Shown: in pieces, positions 52,931 to 61,819 of the stretch | Position numbering within the stretch: the stretch's first letter is position 1 | Layout: every line of letters starts with the position of its first letter | NCBI GenBank assembly: GCA_040388785.1 | Contig: JAZKBD010000023.1 | Coordinates: 1-64,000, forward strand | Reading direction: 5' to 3' | DNA: 64,000 bases | Origin: 66-474 sp040388785 | GTDB taxonomy: Bacteria > Pseudomonadota > Gammaproteobacteria > Xanthomonadales > Rhodanobacteraceae | Notes under the pieces: model-generated | Databases searched by the model: none | Told to the model about the DNA's origin: nothing | What the model saw: the letters and a program-made list of their open reading frames with translations, nothing else | Program-made: the position numbers and the translations under genes

Positions 52931-54766
52931 ATGCGAAAGCCTGCTCGCGCAAAACTGGGATGGTTTGTCTGCGCCCTGGCGTTGGTGCTGGCGGGCTGCG
53001 CGCCGCTTTCGACCAGGCGCATCCAGCGCGCCGACAACATCGTCGCGATGTCCGCCGACCACCGCAGCGATTGCAATCGCGCCGGCCGTTGCGCGGAACC
53101 TTCGCCGTTCATCGCGCAGGCGGACAACGCGATCGCGGCCTCGAAACCCGGCGCGCCGCGCAACACCGTGACGCTGCTCGACATCGGCCAGAACGCGCTG
53201 GCCGCGCGCATCAATCTCATCCGCGCGGCGCAGAAATCCATCGACATCCAGACCTACATCTGGGCCAAGGACGACGCCGGCATGCTGGTGCTGGACGAAC
53301 TGGTCCAGGCCGCGCGGCGCGGCGTGAAGGTGCGCATCCTCGCCGACCAATTGGGTTCGTTGAACGACCCGCAACTGCTGTCACGCCTCGCGCGCGCCAG
53401 CGACAACCTGCACATCAGGCTGTACAACCCGACCTTCGACAGCGCGCACAGCAACTACGTGGAATACGCCGCCAGCATCCTGTGTTGCTTCCGCCGGTTC
53501 AACCAGCGCATGCACAACAAGCTGTTCCTGGTGGACGGCAAGGTCGGCATCGTCGGCGGGCGCAACTACGCCAACGACTATTACGACTGGGATCCGCAGA
53601 TGGATTTCCTCGACCGCGACGTGCTGGTGGCGGGTATCGCCGGGCGGCAGATGGACAAAAGCTTCGAGCTCTTCTGGCAGAACGAACGCGCGGTGCCACT
53701 CACGCACTTGAAGGACGTCAACGCCGACATCCTGGCGCATCCCTTCGATGCCGCGCCATGGACGGAGCCGGGCTTTGCCGATCCGCAGCGCGTGGCCACC
53801 ACGCGCGCCGAGGCGGAGGATCCGCAGTGGCTCGCGGACAACCTGCTCGACCACAGCCTGAACGTCGGGCTGGTGGATTACTTCTATGACCTGCCGTCCA
53901 AGGACGAGGCGGTGCACGGCCCGGATTCACGCGAACTGACGCGCGACCTGATGAAGATGATTTCGGGTGCGCACGGGCAGATCGTGCTGCAGACGCCGTA
54001 TCTGGTGCTGACGAAGCGCGCCGGCAAGATTTTCAAGGCGCTGCAGCAGAAGCAGCCGCCGGTGCAGGTGATCGTGTCGACCAATTCGCTGGCGTCGACC
54101 GACGCGCTGCCGGTGTACGCGCTGTCGTACAAGCACCACAAGAAATTCCTGGTCGATTTCGGCTTCAGCATCCACGAGCTGATGCCGCACCCGGCCGACG
54201 CCGACGAAATGCTGGGCGACTACAACCGCCTGTCCGGGTTCGGCTCGGAGAAATCTTCCGCGCACCACGGCGGCCGCGCGCCCATCGAGCCCGGCAGTCC
54301 GGGACCGCGCCTCAGCCTGCACGCGAAGTCGCTGGTGGTCGATGGCCGCATCGCGATGGTCGGCTCGCACAATTTCGATCCGCGCTCGGACAAGATCAAT
54401 ACCGAATCCGGCGTGATCATCGAAGACCCGGCCTTCGCCGGCCAGCTGCGTGATTCGATCCTGCGCGATGCCGCGCCGAGCAACGCGTGGCTGGTCGCGC
54501 CGCGCCGTCCGATTCCCATCATCGGCGACGTCAGCCAGGTGATCGGTGACGTCTCGCGCAGCCTGCCGATCTTCGACGTCTGGCCGTGGGCCTACGCCAC
54601 CGATTACCAGCTGAAGCCGGGTTGCCAACCCATCCCGCCCACCGATCCGGATTTCCTGAAGTGCTGGCAGCCGGTCGGCGATTTCCCCGAGGTCAACCTT
54701 TCGCTCTCGGCCATCATCACGCGTTTCATCACCGCGTTCGGAGCGGGCATCCAGGGGATTCTTTAG
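52931..54766 (+). CDS. Phospholipase D / cardiolipin synthase-family lipoprotein
   Basis: A 611-residue PLD-superfamily protein. It begins MRKPARAKLGWFVCALALVLAGC, a lipoprotein signal. Two HxK(x)4D-type catalytic motifs are complete: HNKLFLVDGKVGIVGGRNY near residue 195 and HAKSLVVDGRIAMVGSHNF near 465. Two such motifs are needed for phosphatidyl transfer or hydrolysis. It resembles YmdC/ClsC cardiolipin synthases, which use phosphatidylethanolamine and phosphatidylglycerol, but this form is a lipoprotein and its substrate is not set. The C-terminus ends in a hydrophobic helix. It lies 24 bp after the YceI gene. An in-frame GTG at 52928 is one codon upstream. Confidence 0.88.
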   Translation: MRKPARAKLGWFVCALALVLAGCAPLSTRRIQRADNIVAMSADHRSDCNRAGRCAEPSPFIAQADNAIAASKPGAPRNTVTLLDIGQNALAARINLIRAAQKSIDIQTYIWAKDDAGMLVLDELVQAARRGVKVRILADQLGSLNDPQLLSRLARASDNLHIRLYNPTFDSAHSNYVEYAASILCCFRRFNQRMHNKLFLVDGKVGIVGGRNYANDYYDWDPQMDFLDRDVLVAGIAGRQMDKSFELFWQNERAVPLTHLKDVNADILAHPFDAAPWTEPGFADPQRVATTRAEAEDPQWLADNLLDHSLNVGLVDYFYDLPSKDEAVHGPDSRELTRDLMKMISGAHGQIVLQTPYLVLTKRAGKIFKALQQKQPPVQVIVSTNSLASTDALPVYALSYKHHKKFLVDFGFSIHELMPHPADADEMLGDYNRLSGFGSEKSSAHHGGRAPIEPGSPGPRLSLHAKSLVVDGRIAMVGSHNFDPRSDKINTESGVIIEDPAFAGQLRDSILRDAAPSNAWLVAPRRPIPIIGDVSQVIGDVSRSLPIFDVWPWAYATDYQLKPGCQPIPPTDPDFLKCWQPVGDFPEVNLSLSAIITRFITAFGAGIQGIL

Positions 54767-54843
54767 ATGTGTGTTCGTCCATGAATGCCGCCTCGCAAGC
54801 CTATCCGAATCGTGTGGATCCGGTTCCCCGCTGGATACCGGAC

Positions 54844-54873
54844 GGCCAGCCCTGGCCTGACTTTTCACGAAAG
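54844..54873 (+). repeat. REP-like repeat, copy 1
   Basis: A 30-nt element: a GGCCAG-CC-CTGGCC hairpin followed by the tail TGACTTTTCACGAAAG. It matches copy 2 at 55606-55635 at 27 of 30 positions. It is in the 190 bp gap before the DUF1232 gene. Confidence 0.7.
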
Positions 54874-54957
54874 CCGCTGCGCCGGCACCGGTCATTGACG
54901 GGCCAAAGGCCGCTCGGTACGCTGCCAGATTCAGCCGCCCGTTCGAGGATCCAAGCC

Positions 54958-55530
54958 ATGCCGATGGACATCAACATCCAGTTGAGCGACGACGATCTGC
55001 AGTTCTTCGTCAAGGGCATGCGTGACGTGCAAGCCAGCGTCAAGAGCGAGGATGCCGACACGATCATCGCGGCGGCCCAGAAGCTGCTGGAGGAAACCCA
55101 GGCCGCTTACGCGCCGCCGTTCATCGCCGAGCGCATCGGCAGCGTCGAATCGCTGATCGCGATGTCGCGCGACGTGGGCTTCAATCTTCCCGAGGAAGAT
55201 TGCAAGCGCGTCCTGGCGGCGCTCGCTTACCTCGCGGACCCCAACGACGCGATTCCCGACAACGTGCCGGTGCTGGGCTTCCTCGACGACGCGATCATGA
55301 TCGAGTTGTGCCGCCGCGACCTGCAATTCGAAATCGAGGCCTACGACGATTTCGTCGCATGGCGTGCCGAAGAAGCGCGCGAGCGCGGGCTCGATCCGGA
55401 CAAGCTGATGGTGCAACGCGCCGACTGGGCGGATGCGCAAGCCGCCGAGGCGATCGCGCGGATGCAACGCCGCCGCCGTGATTCCTATTCCAGTGGTGCG
55501 TGGCGGCCGACGCTGTTCAAGATATCTTGA
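54958..55530 (+). CDS. DUF1232 (YkvA-like) domain protein
   Basis: A 190-residue protein. The segment ALAYLADPNDAIPDNVPVLGFLDDAIMIEL (about residues 85-115) is the DUF1232 signature, which in other proteins forms a short membrane-associated helix pair. The N-terminus is acidic and helical, and the C-terminus is rich in Arg (MQRRRRDSY). No signal peptide is present. The ATG at 54958 has GAGGAT 8 nt upstream; an in-frame frame extends leftwards but only over the repeat and into the PLD gene. It is flanked by two copies of the same repeat element. Function unknown. Confidence 0.8.
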   Translation: MPMDINIQLSDDDLQFFVKGMRDVQASVKSEDADTIIAAAQKLLEETQAAYAPPFIAERIGSVESLIAMSRDVGFNLPEEDCKRVLAALAYLADPNDAIPDNVPVLGFLDDAIMIELCRRDLQFEIEAYDDFVAWRAEEARERGLDPDKLMVQRADWADAQAAEAIARMQRRRRDSYSSGAWRPTLFKIS

Positions 55531-55605
55531 GTGCGTTCATCCCTGACCGCTGCACGATGGATTCACGGCTGATCGTCACGCGTTTCGCTCGATAGAGACC
55601 ACCTC

Positions 55606-55635
55606 GGCCATCCTTGGCCTGACTTTTCACGAGAG
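55606..55635 (+). repeat. REP-like repeat, copy 2
   Basis: A GGCCA-TCCT-TGGCC hairpin followed by TGACTTTTCACGAGAG, in the same orientation as copy 1. The two copies differ in the loop and at one tail base. It lies 4 bp beyond the thiolase stop in the 109 bp gap after the DUF1232 gene. Confidence 0.7.
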
Positions 55636-55639
55636 CAAC

Positions 55640-56923
55640 TCAACGCTCCAGAATAGCCACGACGCCCATCCCGCCCGCGGTGCAGATCGAAATCAGCCCG
55701 CGGCCGGAACCCTTCTGCACCAGCAGTTTCGCCAGCGTTGCCACGATGCGCGCGCCGGTCGCCGCGAATGGATGGCCGGTCGCGAGGCTTGAGCCGTTGA
55801 CGTTGATCCTCGCCGGGTCGATCGCGCCCAGCGGCGCATCCAGTCCCAGCCGGCTGCGGCAATAGTCCGCCGACTCCCACGCGCGCAACTGGCACAGCAC
55901 CTGCGCCGCGAAGGCTTCGTGGATTTCGTAGAAATCGAAATCCTGAAGCCGCAAACCCGCACGCTGCAACATCCGCGGCACCGCGACCGTCGGCGCCATC
56001 AGCAGGCCTTCGCCGTGCACGTAATCGACGCCGGCGACTTCGGCGAAGGTGAGATACGCCAGCACCGGCAGCTTGTGCGCCGCAGCCCAGTCTTCGCTGG
56101 CCAGCAGCACCGCCGCCGCGCCGTCCGACAGCGCGGAAGAGTTGCCGGCGGTGAGGGTGCCCTTGCCCGAGCTGCGATCGAACGCGGGTTTCAGGCTCGC
56201 GAGTTTTTCCAGCGTGGTGTCGGCGCGCAGCAGGTTGTCGCGCGTGACGCCGCGGAACGGGATCACGAGATCATCGAAGAAGCCTGCAGCGTACGCCGCC
56301 GCGAGCTTGCGGTGGCTTTCCAGCGCCCACTGGTCCTGCTCGGCGCGGCCGATCTTCCATTCGCGCGCCATCTTCTCGCAATGCTGTCCCATCGAGAGCC
56401 CCGTGCGCGGCTCGACCACGCCGGGTACCTGCGGCTTCAGGTCGCGCAAACGAAAGCCGTGTGTTGCGGCGCGCAGTTTTTGCCCGAACGTTTTCGCGCG
56501 ATTCAAATCCAGCAGGCGTTGCTGCAGCCGATTCGAATAGGTCAGCGGCACCTGGCTGGTGGTATCCGAACCGCCGCCGATGCCGGCCTCGATCTGGCCG
56601 GTCGCGATTTTCTGCGCGATCAGGATCGCGTTGTCGAGCGAGGTGCCGCAGGCGCGCGCGGTGGTGATGCCGGGCGTGGTCAGCGCGAGCCCGGAGGATT
56701 GCAGCGCTTCGCGTGCGAGGTTCCAGTCGGCAGGGTGCTTCATCACCGCGCCGAACGCGACTTCGCCGAGTTCCAGGCCATGCAGGCCGAATTTCTCGAC
56801 CAGCGCACCCATCACTTCCACGCTCATCCCGAAGTTGCCGAGATCGGCATACGCGGTGTCGCGCTTGCAGAACGGAATGCGCACGCCACCGAGCACGGCG
56901 ACGCGGCGGGTTGGGGGGATCAT
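55640..56923 (-). CDS. Acetyl-CoA C-acetyltransferase / 3-ketoacyl-CoA thiolase
   Basis: A 427-residue thiolase. The acylated Cys92 is in ARACGTSLDN, His in the HEAFAAQVL and NVNGSSLATGHPFAATGAR motifs, and the second catalytic Cys is near 417 in ISICTAGGMGVVAI. The length and the long loop around residues 145-175 resemble FadI (YfcY), which acts with FadJ in beta-oxidation; no FadJ-like gene is next to it here, so a biosynthetic acetyl-CoA role is also possible. The ATG at 56923 has GAGGAG upstream. It lies 76 bp downstream of the GNAT gene on the same strand. Confidence 0.92.
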   Translation of the reverse strand: MIPPTRRVAVLGGVRIPFCKRDTAYADLGNFGMSVEVMGALVEKFGLHGLELGEVAFGAVMKHPADWNLAREALQSSGLALTTPGITTARACGTSLDNAILIAQKIATGQIEAGIGGGSDTTSQVPLTYSNRLQQRLLDLNRAKTFGQKLRAATHGFRLRDLKPQVPGVVEPRTGLSMGQHCEKMAREWKIGRAEQDQWALESHRKLAAAYAAGFFDDLVIPFRGVTRDNLLRADTTLEKLASLKPAFDRSSGKGTLTAGNSSALSDGAAAVLLASEDWAAAHKLPVLAYLTFAEVAGVDYVHGEGLLMAPTVAVPRMLQRAGLRLQDFDFYEIHEAFAAQVLCQLRAWESADYCRSRLGLDAPLGAIDPARINVNGSSLATGHPFAATGARIVATLAKLLVQKGSGRGLISICTAGGMGVVAILER

Positions 56924-56999
56924 GGCCGGCTCCTCGCTATTTGTTTCATTGTAGGAGCGGGCCGAGGTTGCGATGGTCCGGTCGCGGCGTGGCCTGCTC

Positions 57000-57461
57000 C
57001 TACACGAACTCGATGAACCCGCGTCGCAACATCTTGTACGCCTCTTCTTCCATCCCGAGCGATGCGTAGGTCTGCTGCGCACGTTCGTTGTTGCGTTCGA
57101 CGTACAGCCGCAGGCCAACCGCGCCGCCCGCGCGCGCGCGGCGTTCGACATCCGCATACAGGGCGCGGAACACACCCGCGCGACGCGCGGGTTTCGTCAC
57201 GTACACGCTCTGGAACCACCACCAGTCGCCGTTGCGCCAGTCGCTCCATTCGTAGGTGATGAGCAGGCAACCCGCGGGTTGCCCGTCGAGCTCGGCGATG
57301 AGATAAAACCCGCGGCGCGGATCGTCGAATACCGCGTGCGTGCCGCGCGTCAGCACGTCGCGATCGAGCGTCTTGTGCTCGGTCTCGAGCGCCATCGCGG
57401 CATTGCATTCCACGAGAAAGGGCACGTCTTCGGGGTTGGCGGCGCGAACGATGATGGCCAT
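57000..57461 (-). CDS. GNAT-family N-acetyltransferase
   Basis: A 153-residue GNAT domain. The acetyl-CoA-binding motif A region (VYVTKPARRAGVFRALYADVERRAR) and the later LRLYVERNNERAQQTYASLGM motif B are clear. Substrate unknown; the form resembles small stand-alone acetyltransferases acting on amino acids, peptides or small amines. It is 3 bp past the ntrC stop on the same strand, so it is probably transcribed with ntrBC. Confidence 0.85.
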   Translation of the reverse strand: MAIIVRAANPEDVPFLVECNAAMALETEHKTLDRDVLTRGTHAVFDDPRRGFYLIAELDGQPAGCLLITYEWSDWRNGDWWWFQSVYVTKPARRAGVFRALYADVERRARAGGAVGLRLYVERNNERAQQTYASLGMEEEAYKMLRRGFIEFV

Positions 57462-57464
57462 GTG

Positions 57465-58868
57465 TCAGTGCTCCTGCTTGTCCCGGCGCGTGCGCGAGCT
57501 GCCCAGCTTGCGCGTCAACGTATTGCGGCCGACGCCAAGCGCCTGCGCCGCGTTCTGGCGATGGCCGTCGTGCGCGGCCAGTGCCGCGTCCAGCAACACG
57601 CGGTCGAAGCGTTCGCGCGCCCGCGCGTGCACGTCGCCGGTGCCGGCGGTCAATTCCGCATCGGCCCAGGCGCGCAATGCCGATTCCCACGGCAATGCGC
57701 CCGTGGCCGATGAAGTGGCGCGCGCTCCAGCCTCGTCCAGATCCTCGCGCCGGATCGCCGTGCCCGGCGCGATCACCGCAAGCCGCCGGCACAGGTTTTC
57801 CAGTTGACGAACGTTGCCCGGGAAGTCCCGCTTCTTCAACGCATCCAGTGCGGGCTGCGCGAAATGTTTTTCCGGCAGCTTCAATTCGCGCGCGGCGTCG
57901 GCGAGAAATCGTTTCGCCAGCAGCGGAATGTCCGCGCGCCGTTCGCGCAGGGACGGCAGGTGGATGCGCAGCACGTCGAGACGATGCATCAGGTCGGCGC
58001 GGAATTCCCCGCGCGCGACTTTCGCGTCGAGATCCTGGTGCGTCGCCGCCAGCACGCGCACATCGCTGCGGATCAACTCGCGGCCGCCCACGCGATAGAA
58101 CTCACCGCCGGCCAGCACGCGCAACAAACGTGTCTGCAACGCCAGCGGCATGTCGCCGATTTCGTCGAGGAACAGCGTGCCGCCTTCGGCCTGTTCGAAG
58201 CGCCCGGCGCTGCGCCGCTGCGCACCGGTGAACGCGCCGGCCTCGTGGCCGAATAATTCCGACTCCAGCAATTCCGCCGGAATCGCCGCGGTGTTGAGTG
58301 CGACGAACGGCCGCGCGCGCCGCGCACTTTCCTCGTGCAATGCGCGCGCGACCAGTTCCTTGCCGGTACCGGTTTCGCCGGTGATCAATACGTTCAAGTC
58401 GCTGGCCGCCACGCGTCCGATCAGACGGAACACTTCGCGCATCGGCGGACTTTCGCCGAGCAAAGCGTGGCGCGGCACCGCCGTGCGCGGGGGCTGTCCC
58501 GTCTGCGCCGATTCGCTGACCGCCCGTTGCGCCGAAGCCACTGCATGCGCGAGATCGAAGGGCTTGGCCAGGTAATCCGCCGCGCCTTCGCGGTACGCCG
58601 CCGCGGTGGTGGCCACGTCGGTGTAGGCGCTCATCACGATTACCGGCAATTGCGGATGGGCCGACTTCGTTTCGCGCAGCAGGGCGAGGCCGTCGTCGCC
58701 GGGCAGCCGCACATCGCTGATCAGAAGATCAGGCGACGCGTGCTGCAAGGCGCGGCGCGCGCTTTCGGCATCGACGAATTCCGTCACCGTGTGTCCCGCG
58801 TCGCGCAGTGCCGTCGCGAGCACGAAGCGCACCGCGCGGTCGTCGTCGACGATGTAGATGTCACCCAT
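57465..58868 (-). CDS. ntrC: Nitrogen regulation response regulator NtrC
   Basis: A 467-residue sigma-54 activator, the usual length. The receiver domain (1-120) has Asp52 in LLISDVRLPG as phosphoacceptor, with the acidic pair Asp8/Asp9/Asp10 and Lys near 102. The AAA+ domain has Walker A GETGTGKE, the sigma-54-contacting GAFTGAQRR and Walker B LFLDEIGDM. The C-terminal Fis-type helix-turn-helix is RQNAAQALGVGRNTLTRKL. It activates nitrogen genes such as glnA in this window. The ATG at 58868 overlaps the ntrB stop by 8 bp with GGACAGG upstream. Confidence 0.97.
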   Translation of the reverse strand: MGDIYIVDDDRAVRFVLATALRDAGHTVTEFVDAESARRALQHASPDLLISDVRLPGDDGLALLRETKSAHPQLPVIVMSAYTDVATTAAAYREGAADYLAKPFDLAHAVASAQRAVSESAQTGQPPRTAVPRHALLGESPPMREVFRLIGRVAASDLNVLITGETGTGKELVARALHEESARRARPFVALNTAAIPAELLESELFGHEAGAFTGAQRRSAGRFEQAEGGTLFLDEIGDMPLALQTRLLRVLAGGEFYRVGGRELIRSDVRVLAATHQDLDAKVARGEFRADLMHRLDVLRIHLPSLRERRADIPLLAKRFLADAARELKLPEKHFAQPALDALKKRDFPGNVRQLENLCRRLAVIAPGTAIRREDLDEAGARATSSATGALPWESALRAWADAELTAGTGDVHARARERFDRVLLDAALAAHDGHRQNAAQALGVGRNTLTRKLGSSRTRRDKQEH

Positions 58869-59883
58869 CCTGTCCTCCCGTGCGCGGATGGCGCGGCAGC
58901 AGCAGCACGAAACAGGAGCCGGCGTCGAGGCTCCGCAAGGTCGACTCGCCGCCGTGTTCCCGCGCGATTTCGCGCGCCAGCGCCAGGCCCAGCCCGGTGC
59001 CGTCCGGACGTCCTGAAACCATCGGCTCGAACAGGGTTGCGGCGATGGCTTGCGGCACGCCGTCGCCGTTGTCCTCGATCTCGATGCGCAGCGCGGGCAC
59101 GCGTTGTCCCTGCGCATCGCGCCAGCCGGCTTCGGCGCGGCTGCGCAGGATGATGCGCGCCGCGTTGGCTTCCACCGCGTTGCGCAGCAGATTCAGCACG
59201 GCTTGCAGCAGGCGGTCGGGATCCCCCTGCCATGCGGGCAGGCTGGGATCGTAGTCGCGCACGACGACCACGTCGGCGCGTTCGGCACGCAGCAATTCCG
59301 CGGCGCGTTCGAGCACGGCGTGCACATTGACGGCGCGCGTGGCCATGGTGTTGCGCGCGCCGAGCAGGCGTTCGGCCAGACTCGCCAGCCGCGCGGATTC
59401 GTCGCGGATCAATTGCGCGAGTTCGCGCTGTCGCGTATCGTCGGCGCGCTGCTCCAGCAGTTGCGCCGCACCGGAAATCGCGGCCAAGGGATTGCGGATC
59501 TCATGCGCGAAACCACGCAGCGATTCGGATATCCGCGTGGCGTCGCCCGCCGTCGCGGTCCGATGGATTTCCACCCATGCACCGTCGGTCGACGGCGTGA
59601 AACTGAAATCCAGCCGTGCCTCGTTGCCCGGGGCCGCGCACACCGTCACGCCCGCCAGCGCGAGTGCGCCCTGTTCGACCTGCGATCGCCGCGCCCGGGC
59701 ATGCAGCCGTTCGCCCTCCGGCTTCAACATCGCGAGCGTTTGTCCGAGCAGGCGCGACAGGCCATAACCGGTGCATTCGGCGAAAGCCGGATTGGCGAAG
59801 ACGATGCGCCCGCCGGCGTCCAGCCGCGCCACGCCGGTGGCGAGTTGGTCGAGCGGCTCCATTTCCAGCTTGGTGCGCATCAT
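58861..59883 (-). CDS. ntrB: Nitrogen regulation sensor histidine kinase NtrB
   Basis: A 340-residue soluble histidine kinase. The PAS domain is at about 10-120, the phosphoacceptor His is in GFAHEIRNPLAAISGAAQLL (near 145), the N box is LLQAVLNLLRNAVEA, and the G1/F/G2 boxes are EIEDNGDGVP, FEPMVSGRPDGTGLGL. It phosphorylates or dephosphorylates NtrC under PII control. The ATG at 59883 begins MMRTKLEM; the next codon is also Met. It overlaps ntrC by 8 bp and follows alkB after 37 bp on the same strand. Confidence 0.96.
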   Translation of the reverse strand: MMRTKLEMEPLDQLATGVARLDAGGRIVFANPAFAECTGYGLSRLLGQTLAMLKPEGERLHARARRSQVEQGALALAGVTVCAAPGNEARLDFSFTPSTDGAWVEIHRTATAGDATRISESLRGFAHEIRNPLAAISGAAQLLEQRADDTRQRELAQLIRDESARLASLAERLLGARNTMATRAVNVHAVLERAAELLRAERADVVVVRDYDPSLPAWQGDPDRLLQAVLNLLRNAVEANAARIILRSRAEAGWRDAQGQRVPALRIEIEDNGDGVPQAIAATLFEPMVSGRPDGTGLGLALAREIAREHGGESTLRSLDAGSCFVLLLPRHPRTGGQDG

Positions 59884-59920
59884 TGCACCAATCTAGTGCG
59901 CGTGTGGTGCGTCGGCAAGC

Positions 59921-60577
59921 TCAGCGCGCCACGCGGAACGTCAGGTTGTAGCGGCGCGAACCGGTCAGCGGATGCTCGCCCTCCTTGACCGGCAAGACGC
60001 CGTGGTAGCGCATCCGCGAAGGGCCGCCCCACACCATGACATCACCATGGGCCAGCGGTATCCGTCGCTGCGGATCCGTTCGCGCGAAGCCGCCGAACAG
60101 GAACGTTGCAGGCAGCCCCAGCGACACCGAAACGATGGGTGAATGGTGGTCGCGCTCGTCCTGGTCCCGATGCAGCGTTAGGCGCGTACCGATTTCGTAG
60201 CGATTGATCAGGCACACGTCTGGCGCGTAATCAGCGAAACCCGCATCGTGTGCCGCGTCGCGCGCGAGTTGCGCGAACGCGGAAGGCATGGCGGGCCACG
60301 GCTTGCCGGTTTCGGGATCGATTCCGGTGTAGCGATAGCCGCGCCGATCGCTGAACCAGCCGACCTCTCCGCAGTTGGTCATCGCCACCGACATCGTCTT
60401 GCCGCCGGGCGTGACCAGATTCCGGAACGGCAAGCGCGCGGCAATGTGTTCGATCTCGCGCAGCAACGTCCCGGCGCGATCGAGCACAAAGCCGCGCAGC
60501 ACCCATGCGCCGGGTGCGAGTTGTTCGCGCGCTGCCACGGATGAAGCGGAATCGAAAAGCGGCAGCGAAACAGGCAT
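59921..60577 (-). CDS. alkB: DNA oxidative demethylase AlkB
   Basis: A 218-residue Fe(II)/2-oxoglutarate dioxygenase that repairs 1-methyladenine and 3-methylcytosine. The iron ligands are His and Asp in TLHRDQDERDH and His in the MRYHGVLPV segment; the 2-oxoglutarate Arg is in GSRRYNLTFRVAR at the C-terminus. The length matches E. coli AlkB (216). The ATG at 60577 (MPVSLPLFD) is preferred; longer in-frame starts have no family support. It is 83 bp downstream of the upstream GNAT gene on the same strand. Confidence 0.95.
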   Translation of the reverse strand: MPVSLPLFDSASSVAAREQLAPGAWVLRGFVLDRAGTLLREIEHIAARLPFRNLVTPGGKTMSVAMTNCGEVGWFSDRRGYRYTGIDPETGKPWPAMPSAFAQLARDAAHDAGFADYAPDVCLINRYEIGTRLTLHRDQDERDHHSPIVSVSLGLPATFLFGGFARTDPQRRIPLAHGDVMVWGGPSRMRYHGVLPVKEGEHPLTGSRRYNLTFRVAR

Positions 60578-60660
60578 CGGGGTCACGTGGCGTGGACAAC
60601 CCGAATATGGGTGCGCGATCGGTGTTCCGCAATCCGATTTCGAAGAGCTGCGTCCCGGCG

Positions 60661-61143
60661 CTACAGCAAGCGTTGCCAATACGCCACGTCGATCCAGCGG
60701 CCGAACTTGAAGCCGTTCTCGCGGAAGTGCGCGACTTTCGTGAAGCCCAGTTTTTCATGCAAGGCCACGCTGGCGGGGTTCGGCAGCGCCGCGCCACCGA
60801 TGACGCAGTGGACGTGGCGGGCGCGCAGGTTTTCCAGCAGGCGCGCGTACAACGCGGAACCGAAGCCGCGACGCGTCTGCGCGGGCGCAAGATAGATCGA
60901 GCTTTCCGCCGCGAAGCGATAACCGCTGCGTGCCTTCCATGGCGAGGCATACGCGTAACCGGCAATCGCGCCGTCGTGTTCGAGTACCAACCACGGCAGC
61001 TTTTCGAGCACGGCAGCGATGCGCGACTGCATTTCGGCTGTCGCAACCGGTTGTTCCTCGAACGTCACGACGGTATGGGCGACGTAATGGTTGTAGATCG
61101 TGCAGACGGACTCGGCGTCCGCGCAAGTCGCCGTCCGGATCAC
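60661..61143 (-). CDS. GNAT N-acetyltransferase, phosphinothricin/MddA type
   Basis: A 160-residue acetyltransferase. It begins MIRTATCADAESVCTIYNHYVAHTVVTFEE, the N-terminus of the PAT/Bar and YncA (MnaT) group, and has the acetyl-CoA motif in SSIYLAPAQTRRGFGSALYARLL. This group acetylates methionine sulfone, sulfoximine or phosphinothricin. The natural substrate here is unknown. It overlaps the DinB gene by 4 bp, so both are in one transcript. Confidence 0.9.
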   Translation of the reverse strand: MIRTATCADAESVCTIYNHYVAHTVVTFEEQPVATAEMQSRIAAVLEKLPWLVLEHDGAIAGYAYASPWKARSGYRFAAESSIYLAPAQTRRGFGSALYARLLENLRARHVHCVIGGAALPNPASVALHEKLGFTKVAHFRENGFKFGRWIDVAYWQRLL

Positions 61144-61661
61144 GCTGCACCGGGCTCCCTCGGGCCGCCACGACGCGACGGATCGTTCAAGTGCAGGAAA
61201 CGCGTGAAGGTGTCCCGCGGGCGCTCCAGCCCGTGCGTGGCCAGCACGCGCGCGGCCATGCCGCGATGATTGCTGCCGTGCGTGAGCAGATGCAGCAGCA
61301 TTTCATCAACCCGCATGCGGCCGCGATCGCCGTCGGTGAAAACGAACGGGATGTCGCGGGCAAGTTCCGCTTCGTCCGCATGCGCCGTGTACTCGACGAG
61401 CCACGCGTCCGCCTGAGCCATCGCCGCCCGCAATGCGGCGAGGCTTGGCGTTTCCGCCGTGTTGTCGGCGTCGAATCCGTGCGGCTTGCCGGTGATGTGG
61501 CCGATGAAGATGCGATCGACCACCTGGGTGTGATTGAGGATGCGCGCGAAGAAACGCGCATCCTCTTCCGGCAGCGACGGCCATTGCCGCTCGCCGTGGT
61601 CCAGCAGGTCCTGGTTCGCCCAGGCCTTGTAATGGAAGGCATCGGCGAACGGATGTTGCAT
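61140..61661 (-). CDS. DinB-family protein
   Basis: A 173-residue protein of the DinB/YfiT four-helix-bundle metalloenzyme family. It starts HPFADAFHYKAWANQDLLDHG, and the conserved His residues are in ILNHTQVVDRIFIGH and THGSNHRGMAARVL, which would bind a metal. Family members include thiol-dependent transferases and proteins of unknown role. The exact reaction cannot be told. The stop overlaps the next gene's start by 4 bp. It follows a glnA relic (61681-61713). Confidence 0.85.
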   Translation of the reverse strand: MQHPFADAFHYKAWANQDLLDHGERQWPSLPEEDARFFARILNHTQVVDRIFIGHITGKPHGFDADNTAETPSLAALRAAMAQADAWLVEYTAHADEAELARDIPFVFTDGDRGRMRVDEMLLHLLTHGSNHRGMAARVLATHGLERPRDTFTRFLHLNDPSRRGGPREPGAA

Positions 61662-61680
61662 CGTTGCGTGCCTCGTTCGT

Positions 61681-61713
61681 CAGATCGAGTAATACATCTG
61701 GTACTCGAGTGGG
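61681..61713 (-). pseudogene. Relic of a second glnA 3' end
   Basis: On the minus strand this encodes PLEYQMYYSI and a stop, exactly the C-terminus of the intact glnA just upstream (61820-61852). Of 33 bases, 7 differ, and all seven differences are synonymous (Ser TCG/AGC, Gln CAG/CAA, Tyr TAC/TAT, Leu CTC/CTT, Pro CCA/CCC). Homology stops at once beyond Pro. It looks like the tail of a diverged glnA paralogue that was deleted. Confidence 0.6.
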
Positions 61714-61766
61714 CGCGGCGCGGCGTTTGCGCGATGCGAAGTGACGCATCGCACGACGCGCCGAGC

Positions 61767-61788
61767 GCCCGGCCAGGGAAGGCCGGGC
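61767..61788 (-). terminator. Candidate stem-loop downstream of glnA
   Basis: An 8-bp perfect stem (GCCCGGCC / GGCCGGGC) around AGGGAA, between the glnA stop and the relic. No T tract follows on either strand, so it may be an attenuator or an RNA end stabiliser rather than a terminator. Confidence 0.4.
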
Positions 61789-61819
61789 AGGCGCCAAGCA
61801 CCATGGATGGTTCTGTGCA

